From a virus: a stretch of DNA of 38,027 nucleotides. The translations under genes and the position numbers were made by a program. Under the pieces are notes generated by a model. That model ran no database searches. It worked only from the letters and a program-made list of their open reading frames with translations, and had not been told where the DNA came from. Shown here piece by piece: positions 28,573 through 38,027 of the stretch (position 1 is the stretch's first letter; the number at the start of each line of letters is the position of its first letter). The stretch covers positions 1 through 38,027 of IMG/VR virus record IMGVR_UViG_3300020220_000150; one strand, 5' to 3'.

Positions 28573-29456
28573 CTTGGGATCAGGCTGTCGAATCATTTTG
28601 GCAGTACAAGAACTCGACTCCTATCACGGAGCAGTCTAGGTACAAGATCAAGTGGGCTATCGAAGTTTACGGTCAGTACTTCAAAGGCCACTCTATCAGG
28701 GCGATAGGCAAGGCGCAGGTCATACGCGCAAGAGATATCATCAAGTCGAAGTCACTCATGAAGGCGTCGTCAATCAACGACGCGACCAAGAAGTTGATGC
28801 AGGTATTCTCTTTCGCTTTAGAGAGGGAATGGATTGACCGCCTACCAAAGGTTGACACGCTGCCGGAGGAGACTCCGAATCGCCCGGTCTTGCGTCCCGA
28901 TCAAGCCAAGCAACTTATTGAGGAACTGCCGCCATCTCTTGGTAGGGCTATCGAGTTTGCAGTAGCGACCGGGCTAAGAGGCGTGAACATCTGCCGCCTC
29001 AAGTGGTCTAACGTAGACTTCGATTCCCGGTCTATTAGGATCGACGCGACCAGCATGAAGTCGCGCAAAGAGTTGACCATCCCATTGTCAGCAACCGCTA
29101 TGCGGATACTGCTGTTCATCCGTAACACTAAGTGTCACCCTGAGTTTGTCTTCGTGAATGAGAGGGGTGAGCCGCTCAAGCGAATCTACTCGGACACTTG
29201 GAGACGGGCGGTCAAGGCTGCTGGTCTAACCGGATATGGCGTACACTCGACGAGACGGGGGTGGGCTACCGAGGTCGGCAAGCGATCTGATCTGAAGACG
29301 TTAATGACGCTCGGTGGTTGGACTACGCCAAGCATGGCTGCTCAGTATGTTCAGCCAGACCTAGACCACCTCAGATCTAAGGCAAGTATAGTCGAAGAGG
29401 TGTTCTTCAGTGAAACGGGAAGGAAAGGTAGTTTCGATATACCCATCGGACGATGA
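28539..29456 (+). CDS. int: Tyrosine recombinase / integrase
   Basis: This 305-aa protein has an N-terminal SAM-like core-binding domain and a C-terminal catalytic domain with R147 (ATGLRGVNICRL), K174/K177 (SMKSRKELTIPL), H236-xx-R239 (VHSTRRGWA), W261 (LGGWT, the common His/Trp alternative) and the nucleophile Y270 (AAQYVQP). All catalytic residues are present. It suggests a temperate or formerly temperate phage. No attP core or tRNA fragment was recognised close by, and no repressor or excisionase was identified. It overlaps the previous and next genes. Confidence 0.92.
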   Translation: MESGIFGKQELTWDQAVESFWQYKNSTPITEQSRYKIKWAIEVYGQYFKGHSIRAIGKAQVIRARDIIKSKSLMKASSINDATKKLMQVFSFALEREWIDRLPKVDTLPEETPNRPVLRPDQAKQLIEELPPSLGRAIEFAVATGLRGVNICRLKWSNVDFDSRSIRIDATSMKSRKELTIPLSATAMRILLFIRNTKCHPEFVFVNERGEPLKRIYSDTWRRAVKAAGLTGYGVHSTRRGWATEVGKRSDLKTLMTLGGWTTPSMAAQYVQPDLDHLRSKASIVEEVFFSETGRKGSFDIPIGR

Positions 29457-29625
29457 GATCCTAGAGAACCACAAAGGGTTCCCGGGGAAGCGTGACCTTC
29501 TTATCCTTTACTTAGACGTAGATGGCAGTCTGGTAGCCAGTGCGAACACCAACGACAAGGCGAAGTTAATCTTCCTTGTCGAGGCGTTCAAACTGCACCT
29601 GCTAGATGGCGACTTCGACGGCTAA
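29410..29625 (+). CDS. Hypothetical protein, 71 aa, GTG start
   Basis: Starts at GTG 29410 inside the integrase gene (GAGG 9 bases upstream). The product, starting MKREGKVVSIYPSDDEILEN, continues LLILYLDVDGSLVASANTND and a hydrophobic helix. Its TAA overlaps the stop of the convergent giant gene on the other strand, so no terminator fits between. No family recognised; an excisionase role was considered but no helix-turn-helix is seen. Confidence 0.58.
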   Translation: MKREGKVVSIYPSDDEILENHKGFPGKRDLLILYLDVDGSLVASANTNDKAKLIFLVEAFKLHLLDGDFDG

Positions 29626-32600
29626 CTGTTCCTGTCCTTGATCTTCTCGTACCGCGAGTTGAACTCGTCGTACACCCGTTGAATCTCCAGTTCGATCTTC
29701 TCGATCTGCTCTTCTTTTGAGTCCTCGCTCGACGAAGAGTTCTGGATTTTCTTGCGGCGTTCGTAGAGTTTGCTCAGCCGACGCTGTGCGTTCTTCGCGA
29801 ACGGCAACGCCAAGTAGTCCGTCTTGTTATCAACGACAAACTCTTCTCGGTCTCCGCCCTTCAAGGTCTTGGCTTCAGCCTCAACCCTGTACACAGAGTC
29901 CATACGATCGTAGAAGTCGCCGGGGTTCATCGTCCAAGAGGTCGTCTTGATGACCTTGTTGACGAGCGGAACCTGACGAACCTCGATGTCCTTGCCGGTT
30001 ACTACCTTCTCGGCAACACCGTAAGCCTGCATCAACGTGCGTCCTGCGCCACCGAATATCTCACCGATGAGGTACTCGGTCGCGTCAGGGCTGACATCGA
30101 TCAAACCCGGCTGGAAGTCCGTACCGCCAGTCGCCTTGTTCAAGAAGTTTGAGAAGGCGATTGCGGTGTCCGTAGTTCCGCGACGATGCAGCGACGCATC
30201 CGGCATCTTGACCTTGGCGAACTCTGGGTTCTCCTTGTAGATCGGATTGCCAGCGAAGTCCTCGTTCATGGCGATGTCTACGAGGGGGCGGATAGCGGTC
30301 GGGGCGATTGAGCGAATCGTGCTGCCAGCCGCACTCGTAGACTCTGGAACACGCAGCGGCGACATGTCATTCGCCACCTTGCCAAGCGTCTTGCCCACGA
30401 ACCCGCCAGCCGACTCAACCCCAAGCATTGTCTCGGTGGCCTTGATGGCTGCGTAAGTCAGGATGCTGTAGCCATACGGAAGCGGGATGACAATGATCGG
30501 CATGCCCGGAAGTTTGATCGGAAGACCATTCTCCTTGACGTAGTCGGGGAGATTCTCCCACTCAGTCTTGCCGTTCTCTTCTTCGTCACTCGCAGCAATG
30601 CTCATTGCTGTTATGGCGGCAGCAGTTCCAGCTGCGTAGTACATCAACTTTCGAGCCTCGGCAGAACTCATCGTTCTGAAGAACTGCAAGTTACCGTTGA
30701 TGCTTGCCTGCCAGAACATGTAAAGCGAGTTCATGAACGGCCCGGCTTCACCACGACGGTTAAAGTTCACCGTCACATTCTTGGCAAGCAGGGCTGCTCG
30801 GTCTCGGCTCACGCCAGCCTTACGCGCATTAACGTAGGCAGCAACGCGAACAGCGTTTTCGGTCATGTCGTTGAAATGCTCAATCGCATTCTTAACGCCA
30901 TTGAGTCCTCGCTTGACCTTCATCAAAGCGGTGCCGCCTTCGGCAGAGCCAGACTCTCCGATAAGGTTGATACTTTTTTGCAACTCTCTGTGCAGTTCGT
31001 TTGTATCTAAGTTCCTTACATAACCGGTTGCGCCGCCGTCCTCGAAGAACTCCTTGACGAAGTTGTCTTCTGCGGCAGTGCCTGCCTTGTTGTTTAGATA
31101 TCGGCTCAGAGCCTTGTGATACTTGAGGCTGACATAATCAGAGATGGCGGCCTGAACAACCGTCTTGCCATCTACCTTTCCAGCCCCTTTGAGGAGGCCG
31201 TCATGCAGATCAGCCTCTGCAACGAGGTTCATCATACCGGCCATGAAGTCACGCGGCACGTTGACGATTGACCATGCCGGGTTCCAGCGAGTGGTCATTC
31301 CGGCTAGGAATGAAGACGCCCGACCAAGCGTGTTCTGAGTAAAACGAACAAGGCTGCCCATATCAGCGGCGCCGAGGTTAAGCATGGCGCGACGCAGGTT
31401 GTCGTCTTTGATGTCAATGAGGATGGTTTGACCATCCTCTTTTACCTCAAAAAAGTCCTCTCCCTGACGACGGCTTGACTTCCTTCGCAACAGTACGGCG
31501 TCCTTTTTGGAATCCATGTACCGCGTATAGATCGGGTTGTCCTTGTCGATAACTTCCCACATCGTGTCATCCTTGAACGCCCTTACGAGGTTCAAGAAGC
31601 GACGACCAACTTCTACCTTACGCGCACGAATCGCCTTCTCGTACGCCTGTTTGATTGCGTTCGTGACTGGCGGGAACGCCATCGTCTGGCGGCCAAGGGC
31701 GGCAAGAGACTCTTTACCTCCGACGGAGAACCCGCGACCAACGCGCATCGCGTTGCCCTCTGGAGAGTCAAGTTCACCTATGGCCCAGCCAGTAAGAGGT
31801 ACATATGACTTGTACTTGTCATTCCAAGCATCAATGACGACCTCCTCTACAAGACCAGAAGAAACCATCTTCTGCTGTGTGGACTTGATCAGGTCATCAA
31901 CGAACTTCATTGCAGAGGAATACTTATCGTATTTGCCCTCCTCTCTGAATCGATTCGTGATTCCGATAGCATCCTTTGTATTGATGCCAGAGCCGCCATC
32001 AGCGTACCGTTCCTTCATGGTCAGGTATCGCTCTAGGTTTCGGCTCTCCTCGTTAGTTGCGCGAGTCAGGTCGCCATCGTACTTGTCAGAAAGTTTCTGA
32101 CGAAGTTCGTCGTACCTTGCGGCGTTTTTCTTAGCGATTTCAGCATTACGCTCCGGGGCGTGTCGAGCGTAAGCAAAGAGATTGAGTTCGTTGTAGTCGA
32201 GGCCGTTGTCAAAGACGTACTTCATCATCGGCTCAAGATACTGCCGCTGAATCTTTCGCTCGTCCTCGGTCACCTGACCGCTGAAACGCTCGATCTGACC
32301 AGCAGCATCCATCTCGTCGCTGATACGAGACATGCCAATCTTCTTCGCCATCTCCTTTTGGAACTGCTCAAGGCGGTAGAAGGAGTTGACGAATACTCGC
32401 GTCAGCGTGTCTCGCAGCGTTTCGTCTGCGCCGTTGTAAATGTTTGTCGGCCTCGTCTGCTCAAGCGATGAGTTGACAATCGTTTGCAGAGAGTCAACAG
32501 CATGTCCGATGCTTCCAAACGCTCCGCTATTGACGGCGGAAAAAATTGCGCCATTCCGCTGATTCATGAACAGCGGGAAGCCCTTGTATACCGCAATCTC

Positions 32601-35600
32601 TTTCAGAGACTCAGGGATCTGCAAGACATGGAAGTTCCTGGCTTCGGCTTTTTCGTCAGGAAACTGAATTGAAAACTCTAGCGGCTGATCTGCATACTGA
32701 CTCACAAACCCATCGATCTCTGCCGCAGAGTTTGCCGTTCCAACATACTGAAGGTCGAGGTGAACGTGAACCTGACCGCCTTCGGTCATCGCCCTCTTTG
32801 CTGCCCTTACGCTATCAGTGGCAAACCCTCTGTCTGCACCGCCCTCCGGCATGACTTCGATCTTGCCTACAGTCATGCGTCCGCCAAACTTTCCAAACAG
32901 ATTCTTAGATCTGTTCACAAGTTCGCGGTCGTAGAAAGCCATCATGCCGTCGCCAGAGTCGAGCATATCTCCAGAGAGAGACATGAACTCTCTGTTCATG
33001 CCAGAAGACTTGACGCCTTCATTGTTTAGCATCCGCTCCGCAACGGTCTTCGGAATGAACTTGCCTAGTTCATTCTCTTTTACGGATCTGTTTTCTCCGG
33101 TGATGTTTCCGCCACGGTCAATCGGGCGGATGTGATAAGTGCCGTTCGTGTTCTTCTTGTAAAGAACCTCGCTTATCGTGCGACGTAGATCGTACCGAGC
33201 CTTTTGAGATTCGCCAGTTGTCCAAGCAACGCGGTCGTAACCATTCTCTGCGGCGAATCGAACGATGCGACGGAGAGCAAGGTCAGGCCAAGTTGTCTTG
33301 AACGGGGCGTCAGGAATGCCGGACTCCTCGGTATAGCCCTGTCGGCGACCAGCCTGATGCCAGTCACTCTGCACTTCCTCGATCAAGAGTACGCGATTGC
33401 CTTCGGTATCGACCCGCTCCTTGAGTCGGACATGCGCCAAGATGTTTTTGACGTCACCGAAATCATGCATTTCGCTGACGAACGGCTTGCCCTTTAAGTT
33501 CGGCAGAGTGAGCAATAGTTCTTTGTAGCCAGTTCCGCCGGGGAACGTATAGAACTCGAAGTTTCCCTTGCCAACAGCGTCAACAACGTCGATCTGACGC
33601 TGCTGAATCTCATCGAGGAGTTGCTGTTTGGTGACGCTCCCGGTCTGGGAGCGGAGCCAGTTCGGCAGATCGTAATACTCAAGTTCCTCAACCTTCGTGC
33701 CGGGAATATTCTTGAGCGTGTTCAGCCACTGCTCCGCAGGAGCCTTGGTCATCTTCAGACTTTCGACAGCACTCTTGACTGCGCTGTAGAAAGTCGGCGC
33801 GACATCACGGATTCCGCCTAGAACTGTGCTTCTTTGCCCTTTGGCGACTCCACGAACTTCGCCCTCTCCGCCCACTCCGGGTTCGGCTGGTTCTTGTCCA
33901 GCCATTCCTTCGCGAGGAATCCCGCCCCGAACAGTCGGCTCCGCAGCACCGACGCCGGGACTGGGTGGCCGAACTTCTTCTCGTACTCGTTCAGGTAATT
34001 CGCGTCTTGTTGCAGCAGGTTCATTCCTTGCAATCTCCCTCTTAATGAAAGCAGAGGCTAGAGGCGCATTGTCCTCCAGCCACTTCGGATTGACTATATG
34101 TATGGCGAAGATCTGACCAATAATTTCAGACTGAATCGCCGTCCAGTCCTTGCCATACGGGCCATTGAACTGACGGTCGCCAATATAGAAGAACGGGTAG
34201 GCAAATTGTGCCGCCGTACCAGCCTCGGCAGTAGCCTGAGCGATGGCATCGTTTGGATCCATTCCGCCTTCCACAAGGCGGGTGGCGTTCGGAACGATAA
34301 CCGTTCGCATCTCGTTGGCGAGAAGCCCGAAGATCTCACGGATCATCGGGGGTGCTGCGCCTGAGACCGCCGACACCGAGCCGTTGTTGATGGTCAGCAC
34401 CTGATTGGAGATGCGAGTCTCACGCGGGGTGTCGTACCCATTGCGGCTGTGGAGGTTGTGACCGAGTTCGTGCGCGATCGTTGCGCGCAGCAGTTCTCGG
34501 AACTTCGGGTCGGCAAAATTTGCAGCGTTAAAGAAGTCTTCCGAAAGGGAGATGATCTTGCGATCCCTAAAGAAGAGACCCTTTGTCTCCAACTCGTTGG
34601 TGTTCTTGTAGATCTCGACCCCATCGACAAGGCTTTGGGGCAGACCGAAGTTATCCACAAGATCAACGAATGCGGCGGTGACCTCGCCCCTGAAGTCGCC
34701 CTCTGCCACGGCACTAACCGTATTTGGGTTAGCCCGGAAGGTTAGTCCAGTGCCATAGGTAATCGTCGAGGCGGTCTGTGACTGCAACAAAGTTGCCGTA
34801 TCGCCAGCCTCTTTGCCAAAGGCGGGGACGTTTTCCGCCATACGAGAACGCTGAGCGGGTTCTGCGGCAGGTTGCGTGGCCGGTTCGGTGGCTGGACGAG
34901 CCTCTGGCTGGGCGACTGCTTCAGCGCGGGGCTGGGCAGCGGGTCTGGCGGCGCGGCGGGGCTGACGCTCAAGTGAGCGAAGGTCTGCCGCTGCTAACGC
35001 ATTGAGAGCCGTTTGGAGCGAGTCCTTGACTGGGCCTTCTGGCGCAGCATCAATCATCGCCTCAAGCTCTCTACGGGCTTGTGCGTTCGGCATACGACCA
35101 GCCGCTGCAACACGCTCACGACGACGTCCCGCCCTAGGTGTGGGGGTAGGTGTGGGAGCAGGAGCGGGGGCTGGTGCAGGGGCGGGAGCGGGTTCAGCGG
35201 CAGGTTCAACTGCCGTCTGTATCTGTTCGGATACAGTTTCAGCCACAGGCTGCGGGGCGGGTTGGGCGGCAGGCTGCCGCATAAATGCCTCGCCGGGTCT
35301 CGCGCTGTAAGCCAAAGCCTCAAGGCGGCTCATCGGCTGCCGAACAACTTCCGGCTGCGGGACAATGTTTGTGGCGCTACGCGCCACAGCCTCAAGGCGA
35401 TTGTCGGTAGGGCGAGTAACCGGAGAACCAGCCCCCTCACCAAGCGAAGGACGCGCCAACGTCATGGCAGGAGGTTCAACGCCAGTCAGGTCACGGGCCG
35501 GGGGAGGGATTACCTCACCGCTGACCGTTCCGCGACGAGGCTCTGGGCGGCGACCGAACTCACCCATGATTCTCTCAAGGGTAGTTTGCGGAGCCTGACC

Positions 35601-37223
35601 AAAGAACGGCTGCTGAATCGGCTCAATGCCAGCAGAGATCGCGGTCTGCGGGAAACGAGAAACAACGCCAGCCATCTCAGGCGCAACCTGAGTCTTGAAT
35701 GTCGGGAACAGATATTCGATAGCCGCCAACTTGGCGAGACCATCGTTTAACTGCGCCTCTTCGTTCTTGATGAGATTGCGAAGCGTCTTCGCTTGTTTCG
35801 TCTGAGACGGCGCAGTGCGATCGAGTTGCAATCGACGCGCATCGATACGTTCGCGGAGGTTCGTAACGCGATCGCGCAGAGCAGAACGCTCCGCTTCGAT
35901 CTGTGTACGCTCATCAGGAGTAATGCGCGGACGGTAAACGTCAGCAATCTTTACGACGGTGGTATCAAGATACTCACCTGACATGACCTTGCGCACATCT
36001 TCTGTGAGTGCAGCAAGAACATCTCGACCGCTTTCAGTTTCTCGAACAGACTCGCCAACACTTGCTGCTATTGCGCCGGGCTGAATCTCAGCGGCTCGAC
36101 GGAATACAGGCGTAGCAACGCCCTCGACATCTTTGATGTCGTAAGCATTGTCGATCGCTTCAAACTTCGCAGGGTCAGCGAGAGAGTCTCTGAGGAAAGC
36201 CGTCTCAATGCTTTGCTCAAGACTCGGTTGCTGAACAGACTCGAGTTCAGACAAACGCTGAACCGCAAACGCAGGGGGCTGCGGAGCGGGTGGAGCCGGA
36301 GGAGGCGGAACAATCTGATCACCAGTCGTTCCGGTTTCACCGCCCGTAACAGGAGGGGCCGGAGGCGTTGGCATCGGGCCACCGCCAATGCGACGAGCGG
36401 CAGCAATCTCAGCAGGGAGAACAACAGCCTCAAGAAGACCGCCGCCAATTGCAGCAGTTGCAACGCCAGTTGTCGGATCAATGCCGCTATCGAGATAGCG
36501 ACGTTGCATCAAGTTTTGTGCGTATTGATTTCCGCCTTCAGCAGAGCCTTGCAGGAGAGTCTGAAGGGCGGTCTTTCTCAGGGCGGACGATATGCCGGTT
36601 ACGGCTGGGCCAATCGGCGCGATAGCAACAGATGCAGCATCAATGGCTGCGCCGAGACCAGAGGCTTTTGCCGCGTAATCATCAGCGCCTTCAAAGTCTC
36701 CGGGGTTTCTTTCGATGTAACTATAGTAGTTATCACCATAACTCTGGATGAAAGATGCAGTGCCGCCACCCAAAACACCGCCGATGATTGCGCCAACTGC
36801 GCTTCCTACCGGGCCTATAGCAGATCCAGCGATTGCGCCAGCACCCGCGCCAGCAAAAAACCCTGACGACGACCCGAGCATATTCGGGATCGCTTGCCGC
36901 CAGAAGTTTGGGTCTGTGATGTTCAGCGCACCGGACAGCCCAGTGTCACCGTAGGCTGGCTGATACAGATATGGGGCTGCTTCCGCTACGTTCTGTTCTG
37001 CCGCGACGCCAAGACTAGTGGCCAGTCCTTCTGCGCCAAGTGACTCTGCCACCCTCTGACCAGTTCTCTGGAACCCAGCCTGCATCACATCGACGCCAGC
37101 CCCAAGAGCCTTCGAAATAGAAGGCTCTTTACCGGCCTCGGCTTGCTTGCCTAGTGACGCGCCAAGAGAGCGAACGCTCTCAGGGTCAACAATATCACCC
37201 CAAAGATCTGTAATGTCAGCCAT
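29622..37223 (-). CDS. Large polyvalent virion protein (DNA-ejection/internal protein), 2,533 aa
   Basis: One uninterrupted frame of 2,533 codons. Residues about 118-165 are Gly/Ala-rich and membrane-compatible (GAGAGAIAGSAIGPVGSAVG). About 300-850 is Pro/Ala/Arg/Gln-rich with a PAPAPAPAP stretch near 680. A zinc-peptidase motif HELGH lies near residue 918 (ATIAHELGHNLH). About 1150-1480 is a domain seen in large polyvalent phage proteins (LLIEEVQSDWHQAGRRQGYT, ENGYDRVAWTTGESQ). About 1980-2280 resembles LPD38 (RWNPAWSIVNVPRDFMAGMM, LYMFWQASINGNLQFFRTM), with a hydrophobic helix near 2200. It follows a transglycosylase gene. It is probably packaged and ejected ahead of the genome, forming a trans-envelope channel and carrying effector domains. 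Confidence 0.85.
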   Translation of the reverse strand: MADITDLWGDIVDPESVRSLGASLGKQAEAGKEPSISKALGAGVDVMQAGFQRTGQRVAESLGAEGLATSLGVAAEQNVAEAAPYLYQPAYGDTGLSGALNITDPNFWRQAIPNMLGSSSGFFAGAGAGAIAGSAIGPVGSAVGAIIGGVLGGGTASFIQSYGDNYYSYIERNPGDFEGADDYAAKASGLGAAIDAASVAIAPIGPAVTGISSALRKTALQTLLQGSAEGGNQYAQNLMQRRYLDSGIDPTTGVATAAIGGGLLEAVVLPAEIAAARRIGGGPMPTPPAPPVTGGETGTTGDQIVPPPPAPPAPQPPAFAVQRLSELESVQQPSLEQSIETAFLRDSLADPAKFEAIDNAYDIKDVEGVATPVFRRAAEIQPGAIAASVGESVRETESGRDVLAALTEDVRKVMSGEYLDTTVVKIADVYRPRITPDERTQIEAERSALRDRVTNLRERIDARRLQLDRTAPSQTKQAKTLRNLIKNEEAQLNDGLAKLAAIEYLFPTFKTQVAPEMAGVVSRFPQTAISAGIEPIQQPFFGQAPQTTLERIMGEFGRRPEPRRGTVSGEVIPPPARDLTGVEPPAMTLARPSLGEGAGSPVTRPTDNRLEAVARSATNIVPQPEVVRQPMSRLEALAYSARPGEAFMRQPAAQPAPQPVAETVSEQIQTAVEPAAEPAPAPAPAPAPAPTPTPTPRAGRRRERVAAAGRMPNAQARRELEAMIDAAPEGPVKDSLQTALNALAAADLRSLERQPRRAARPAAQPRAEAVAQPEARPATEPATQPAAEPAQRSRMAENVPAFGKEAGDTATLLQSQTASTITYGTGLTFRANPNTVSAVAEGDFRGEVTAAFVDLVDNFGLPQSLVDGVEIYKNTNELETKGLFFRDRKIISLSEDFFNAANFADPKFRELLRATIAHELGHNLHSRNGYDTPRETRISNQVLTINNGSVSAVSGAAPPMIREIFGLLANEMRTVIVPNATRLVEGGMDPNDAIAQATAEAGTAAQFAYPFFYIGDRQFNGPYGKDWTAIQSEIIGQIFAIHIVNPKWLEDNAPLASAFIKREIARNEPAATRRELPERVREEVRPPSPGVGAAEPTVRGGIPREGMAGQEPAEPGVGGEGEVRGVAKGQRSTVLGGIRDVAPTFYSAVKSAVESLKMTKAPAEQWLNTLKNIPGTKVEELEYYDLPNWLRSQTGSVTKQQLLDEIQQRQIDVVDAVGKGNFEFYTFPGGTGYKELLLTLPNLKGKPFVSEMHDFGDVKNILAHVRLKERVDTEGNRVLLIEEVQSDWHQAGRRQGYTEESGIPDAPFKTTWPDLALRRIVRFAAENGYDRVAWTTGESQKARYDLRRTISEVLYKKNTNGTYHIRPIDRGGNITGENRSVKENELGKFIPKTVAERMLNNEGVKSSGMNREFMSLSGDMLDSGDGMMAFYDRELVNRSKNLFGKFGGRMTVGKIEVMPEGGADRGFATDSVRAAKRAMTEGGQVHVHLDLQYVGTANSAAEIDGFVSQYADQPLEFSIQFPDEKAEARNFHVLQIPESLKEIAVYKGFPLFMNQRNGAIFSAVNSGAFGSIGHAVDSLQTIVNSSLEQTRPTNIYNGADETLRDTLTRVFVNSFYRLEQFQKEMAKKIGMSRISDEMDAAGQIERFSGQVTEDERKIQRQYLEPMMKYVFDNGLDYNELNLFAYARHAPERNAEIAKKNAARYDELRQKLSDKYDGDLTRATNEESRNLERYLTMKERYADGGSGINTKDAIGITNRFREEGKYDKYSSAMKFVDDLIKSTQQKMVSSGLVEEVVIDAWNDKYKSYVPLTGWAIGELDSPEGNAMRVGRGFSVGGKESLAALGRQTMAFPPVTNAIKQAYEKAIRARKVEVGRRFLNLVRAFKDDTMWEVIDKDNPIYTRYMDSKKDAVLLRRKSSRRQGEDFFEVKEDGQTILIDIKDDNLRRAMLNLGAADMGSLVRFTQNTLGRASSFLAGMTTRWNPAWSIVNVPRDFMAGMMNLVAEADLHDGLLKGAGKVDGKTVVQAAISDYVSLKYHKALSRYLNNKAGTAAEDNFVKEFFEDGGATGYVRNLDTNELHRELQKSINLIGESGSAEGGTALMKVKRGLNGVKNAIEHFNDMTENAVRVAAYVNARKAGVSRDRAALLAKNVTVNFNRRGEAGPFMNSLYMFWQASINGNLQFFRTMSSAEARKLMYYAAGTAAAITAMSIAASDEEENGKTEWENLPDYVKENGLPIKLPGMPIIVIPLPYGYSILTYAAIKATETMLGVESAGGFVGKTLGKVANDMSPLRVPESTSAAGSTIRSIAPTAIRPLVDIAMNEDFAGNPIYKENPEFAKVKMPDASLHRRGTTDTAIAFSNFLNKATGGTDFQPGLIDVSPDATEYLIGEIFGGAGRTLMQAYGVAEKVVTGKDIEVRQVPLVNKVIKTTSWTMNPGDFYDRMDSVYRVEAEAKTLKGGDREEFVVDNKTDYLALPFAKNAQRRLSKLYERRKKIQNSSSSEDSKEEQIEKIELEIQRVYDEFNSRYEKIKDRNS

Positions 37224-37270
37224 GTCTCACCGCGTGTGGTTGGTTGCTTCCATCACTTTGCTCCATTGCT

Positions 37271-38008
37271 TTAAGCGAAGACTTTTTTGAGATAGTTCTT
37301 TGTCTCTGTAGGGAGATGCATCCTCCAATTATCTCCCTTATCTTTGATAAGTTTTGACAGGTTGCCCGGCCCCCAGTTGTACGCAGCGGCAGCCTTTTGA
37401 TAATCACCGCCATACATGTCAAGGAGTTCCCTAAAGTACCTAGCCCCCTCATTGAGGGCGTAAGCCGGGTCTTTCTTTACACGCTCGAAGTCAACATTCT
37501 TGTGCCACTTTGGAACCATCTGAACGATTCCAACTGCACCGGCGCTTGATACTGTCTTACCGCTTACTACGTCATCCCTGAAATTACTTTCAGTCTGAGC
37601 GATTTTAGCAAGTACAACAGGGTCTATGTTTGCGCTTTTGGCCGCAATAGTAATGCTTGTTGCGTATTTTGGAGGCGCAATGCTGGAGACACGATTGTCT
37701 ACTGTTGGCTGCTCAGTTTTTTTTTCAGCCTGATCAGACCGTGCGACTCCATATCCGGGAAGAATTATGCTTCCAGAAGGAGTGAACGCAGCAGAGCCTA
37801 GAGGCCCGAGCTGCTCACCAGCAAGCCTGTTTGTTGTTGCAGGTGGTGTTTCGCCGCGAACCATCTTGTTGATAGCCTCGCCGATCACCCCTTCGCTGAG
37901 TTCCTTTGTCTTTGATTTTTCCATGACACTCCTAACTTCTCTCTGGAGTTGTCTGTACTCATCAAACGTGATCGGGCGGTTCAATTCAGTTGACAGCCTC
38001 CTGATCAT
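37271..38008 (-). CDS. Lytic transglycosylase, possible N-terminal extension beyond window
   Basis: 245 aa from ATG 38008, but the frame stays open to the window edge, so the true start may lie outside. The SLT domain is clear: catalytic Glu140 in KIAQTESNFRDD, then SSAGAVGIVQMVPKW, GARYFRELLDMYGGDYQKAA, AAYNWGPGN and PTETKNYLKKVF. The first 110 residues are linker-like. It cleaves the MurNAc-GlcNAc bond by cyclisation. Its place before the giant virion protein indicates a virion-associated enzyme opening peptidoglycan during DNA entry, not a lysis enzyme. No signal peptide is seen. Confidence 0.87.
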   Translation of the reverse strand: MIRRLSTELNRPITFDEYRQLQREVRSVMEKSKTKELSEGVIGEAINKMVRGETPPATTNRLAGEQLGPLGSAAFTPSGSIILPGYGVARSDQAEKKTEQPTVDNRVSSIAPPKYATSITIAAKSANIDPVVLAKIAQTESNFRDDVVSGKTVSSAGAVGIVQMVPKWHKNVDFERVKKDPAYALNEGARYFRELLDMYGGDYQKAAAAYNWGPGNLSKLIKDKGDNWRMHLPTETKNYLKKVFA

Positions 38009-38027
38009 AGAAGGGATTACTGTGTTC

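Noticed and set aside
35140-35210. GC-rich tandem-like DNA repeats in the giant gene.
   Set aside because: They are explained by the Pro-Ala linker coding sequence and need no separate function.
35013-35750. A 245-codon frame opposite the giant virion protein.
   Set aside because: Arg/Ser/Gly-rich composition typical of an antisense shadow of a Pro/Ala/Arg-rich region.
1-38027. If the window ends were joined, the fibre frame would run in frame into the transglycosylase frame.
   Set aside because: Chance is one in three, the joined text shows no domain continuity, and expected lysis genes would be missing; a cut from a longer genome is more likely. A read-mapping check for circularity would decide.
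1-38027. CRISPR arrays, tRNA genes, insertion sequences and diversity-generating retroelement parts.
   Set aside because: No regular repeat-spacer pattern, cloverleaf, transposase or reverse transcriptase was found on either strand.

Overview
The window is almost entirely a tailed bacteriophage genome or prophage (Caudoviricetes). It is probably podovirus-like: it has a terminase–portal–scaffold–capsid–adaptor block, no long-tail genes, and a 2,533-residue multidomain virion protein preceded by a lytic transglycosylase, which is the arrangement of DNA-ejection proteins in short-tailed phages. A tyrosine recombinase suggests a temperate lifestyle. The host is unknown. Sigma70-type promoters and a CsrA-related protein fit a Gram-negative, probably pseudomonadotal, host (inference). 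Both ends are cut: a tail fibre runs off the left edge and the transglycosylase frame is open to the right edge. No holin, endolysin, spanin or tRNA was seen, so the genome probably continues beyond the window.

Layout. (1) 1-12148, minus strand: the late block. In transcription order it holds terminase small and large subunits, portal with an overlapping small gene, scaffold, major capsid protein, a small LEM/HeH-like gene, two head-tail adaptors, a BppU-like protein, two tail-associated proteins and the tail fibre. (2) 12149-12455: a divergent non-coding region full of inverted repeats, including an 88-bp nested one. (3) 12456-20791, plus strand: about twenty-three tightly packed, mostly small accessory genes, led by an amidoligase and a class-II glutamine amidotransferase, with a structured non-coding stretch at 17725-17962 and three copies of a CCGGTGTACA promoter-like motif. 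(4) 20797-20837: a hairpin and a palindrome where plus and minus genes converge. (5) 20834-25032, minus strand: replication and nuclease genes (DnaB-type helicase, initiator with internal iterons, Ref-like HNH nuclease, DUF3310, PDDEXK resolvase). (6) 25132-29625, plus strand: a recombination module (Sak3/DUF1071 annealing protein, YqaJ exonuclease, small SSB-like protein), a CsrA variant with a large insertion, dUTPase, a possible PDDEXK nuclease and integrase. (7) 29622-38008, minus strand: the giant polyvalent virion protein and the transglycosylase.

How it fits together. Divergent promoters near 25060-25132 can drive replication leftward and recombination rightward. Three 21-bp iterons next to an AT-rich tract inside the initiator gene resemble the lambda ori/O arrangement. 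Annealing protein, exonuclease and SSB-like protein would handle concatemers, the resolvase branched DNA, and dUTPase the nucleotide pool. The plus-strand accessory block probably modifies the host. The best candidates for undescribed biology are the amidoligase/amidotransferase pair, the inserted CsrA, and the hairpin-rich leaders associated with the repeated promoter motif. All family names are from reading the sequence; no database search was run.
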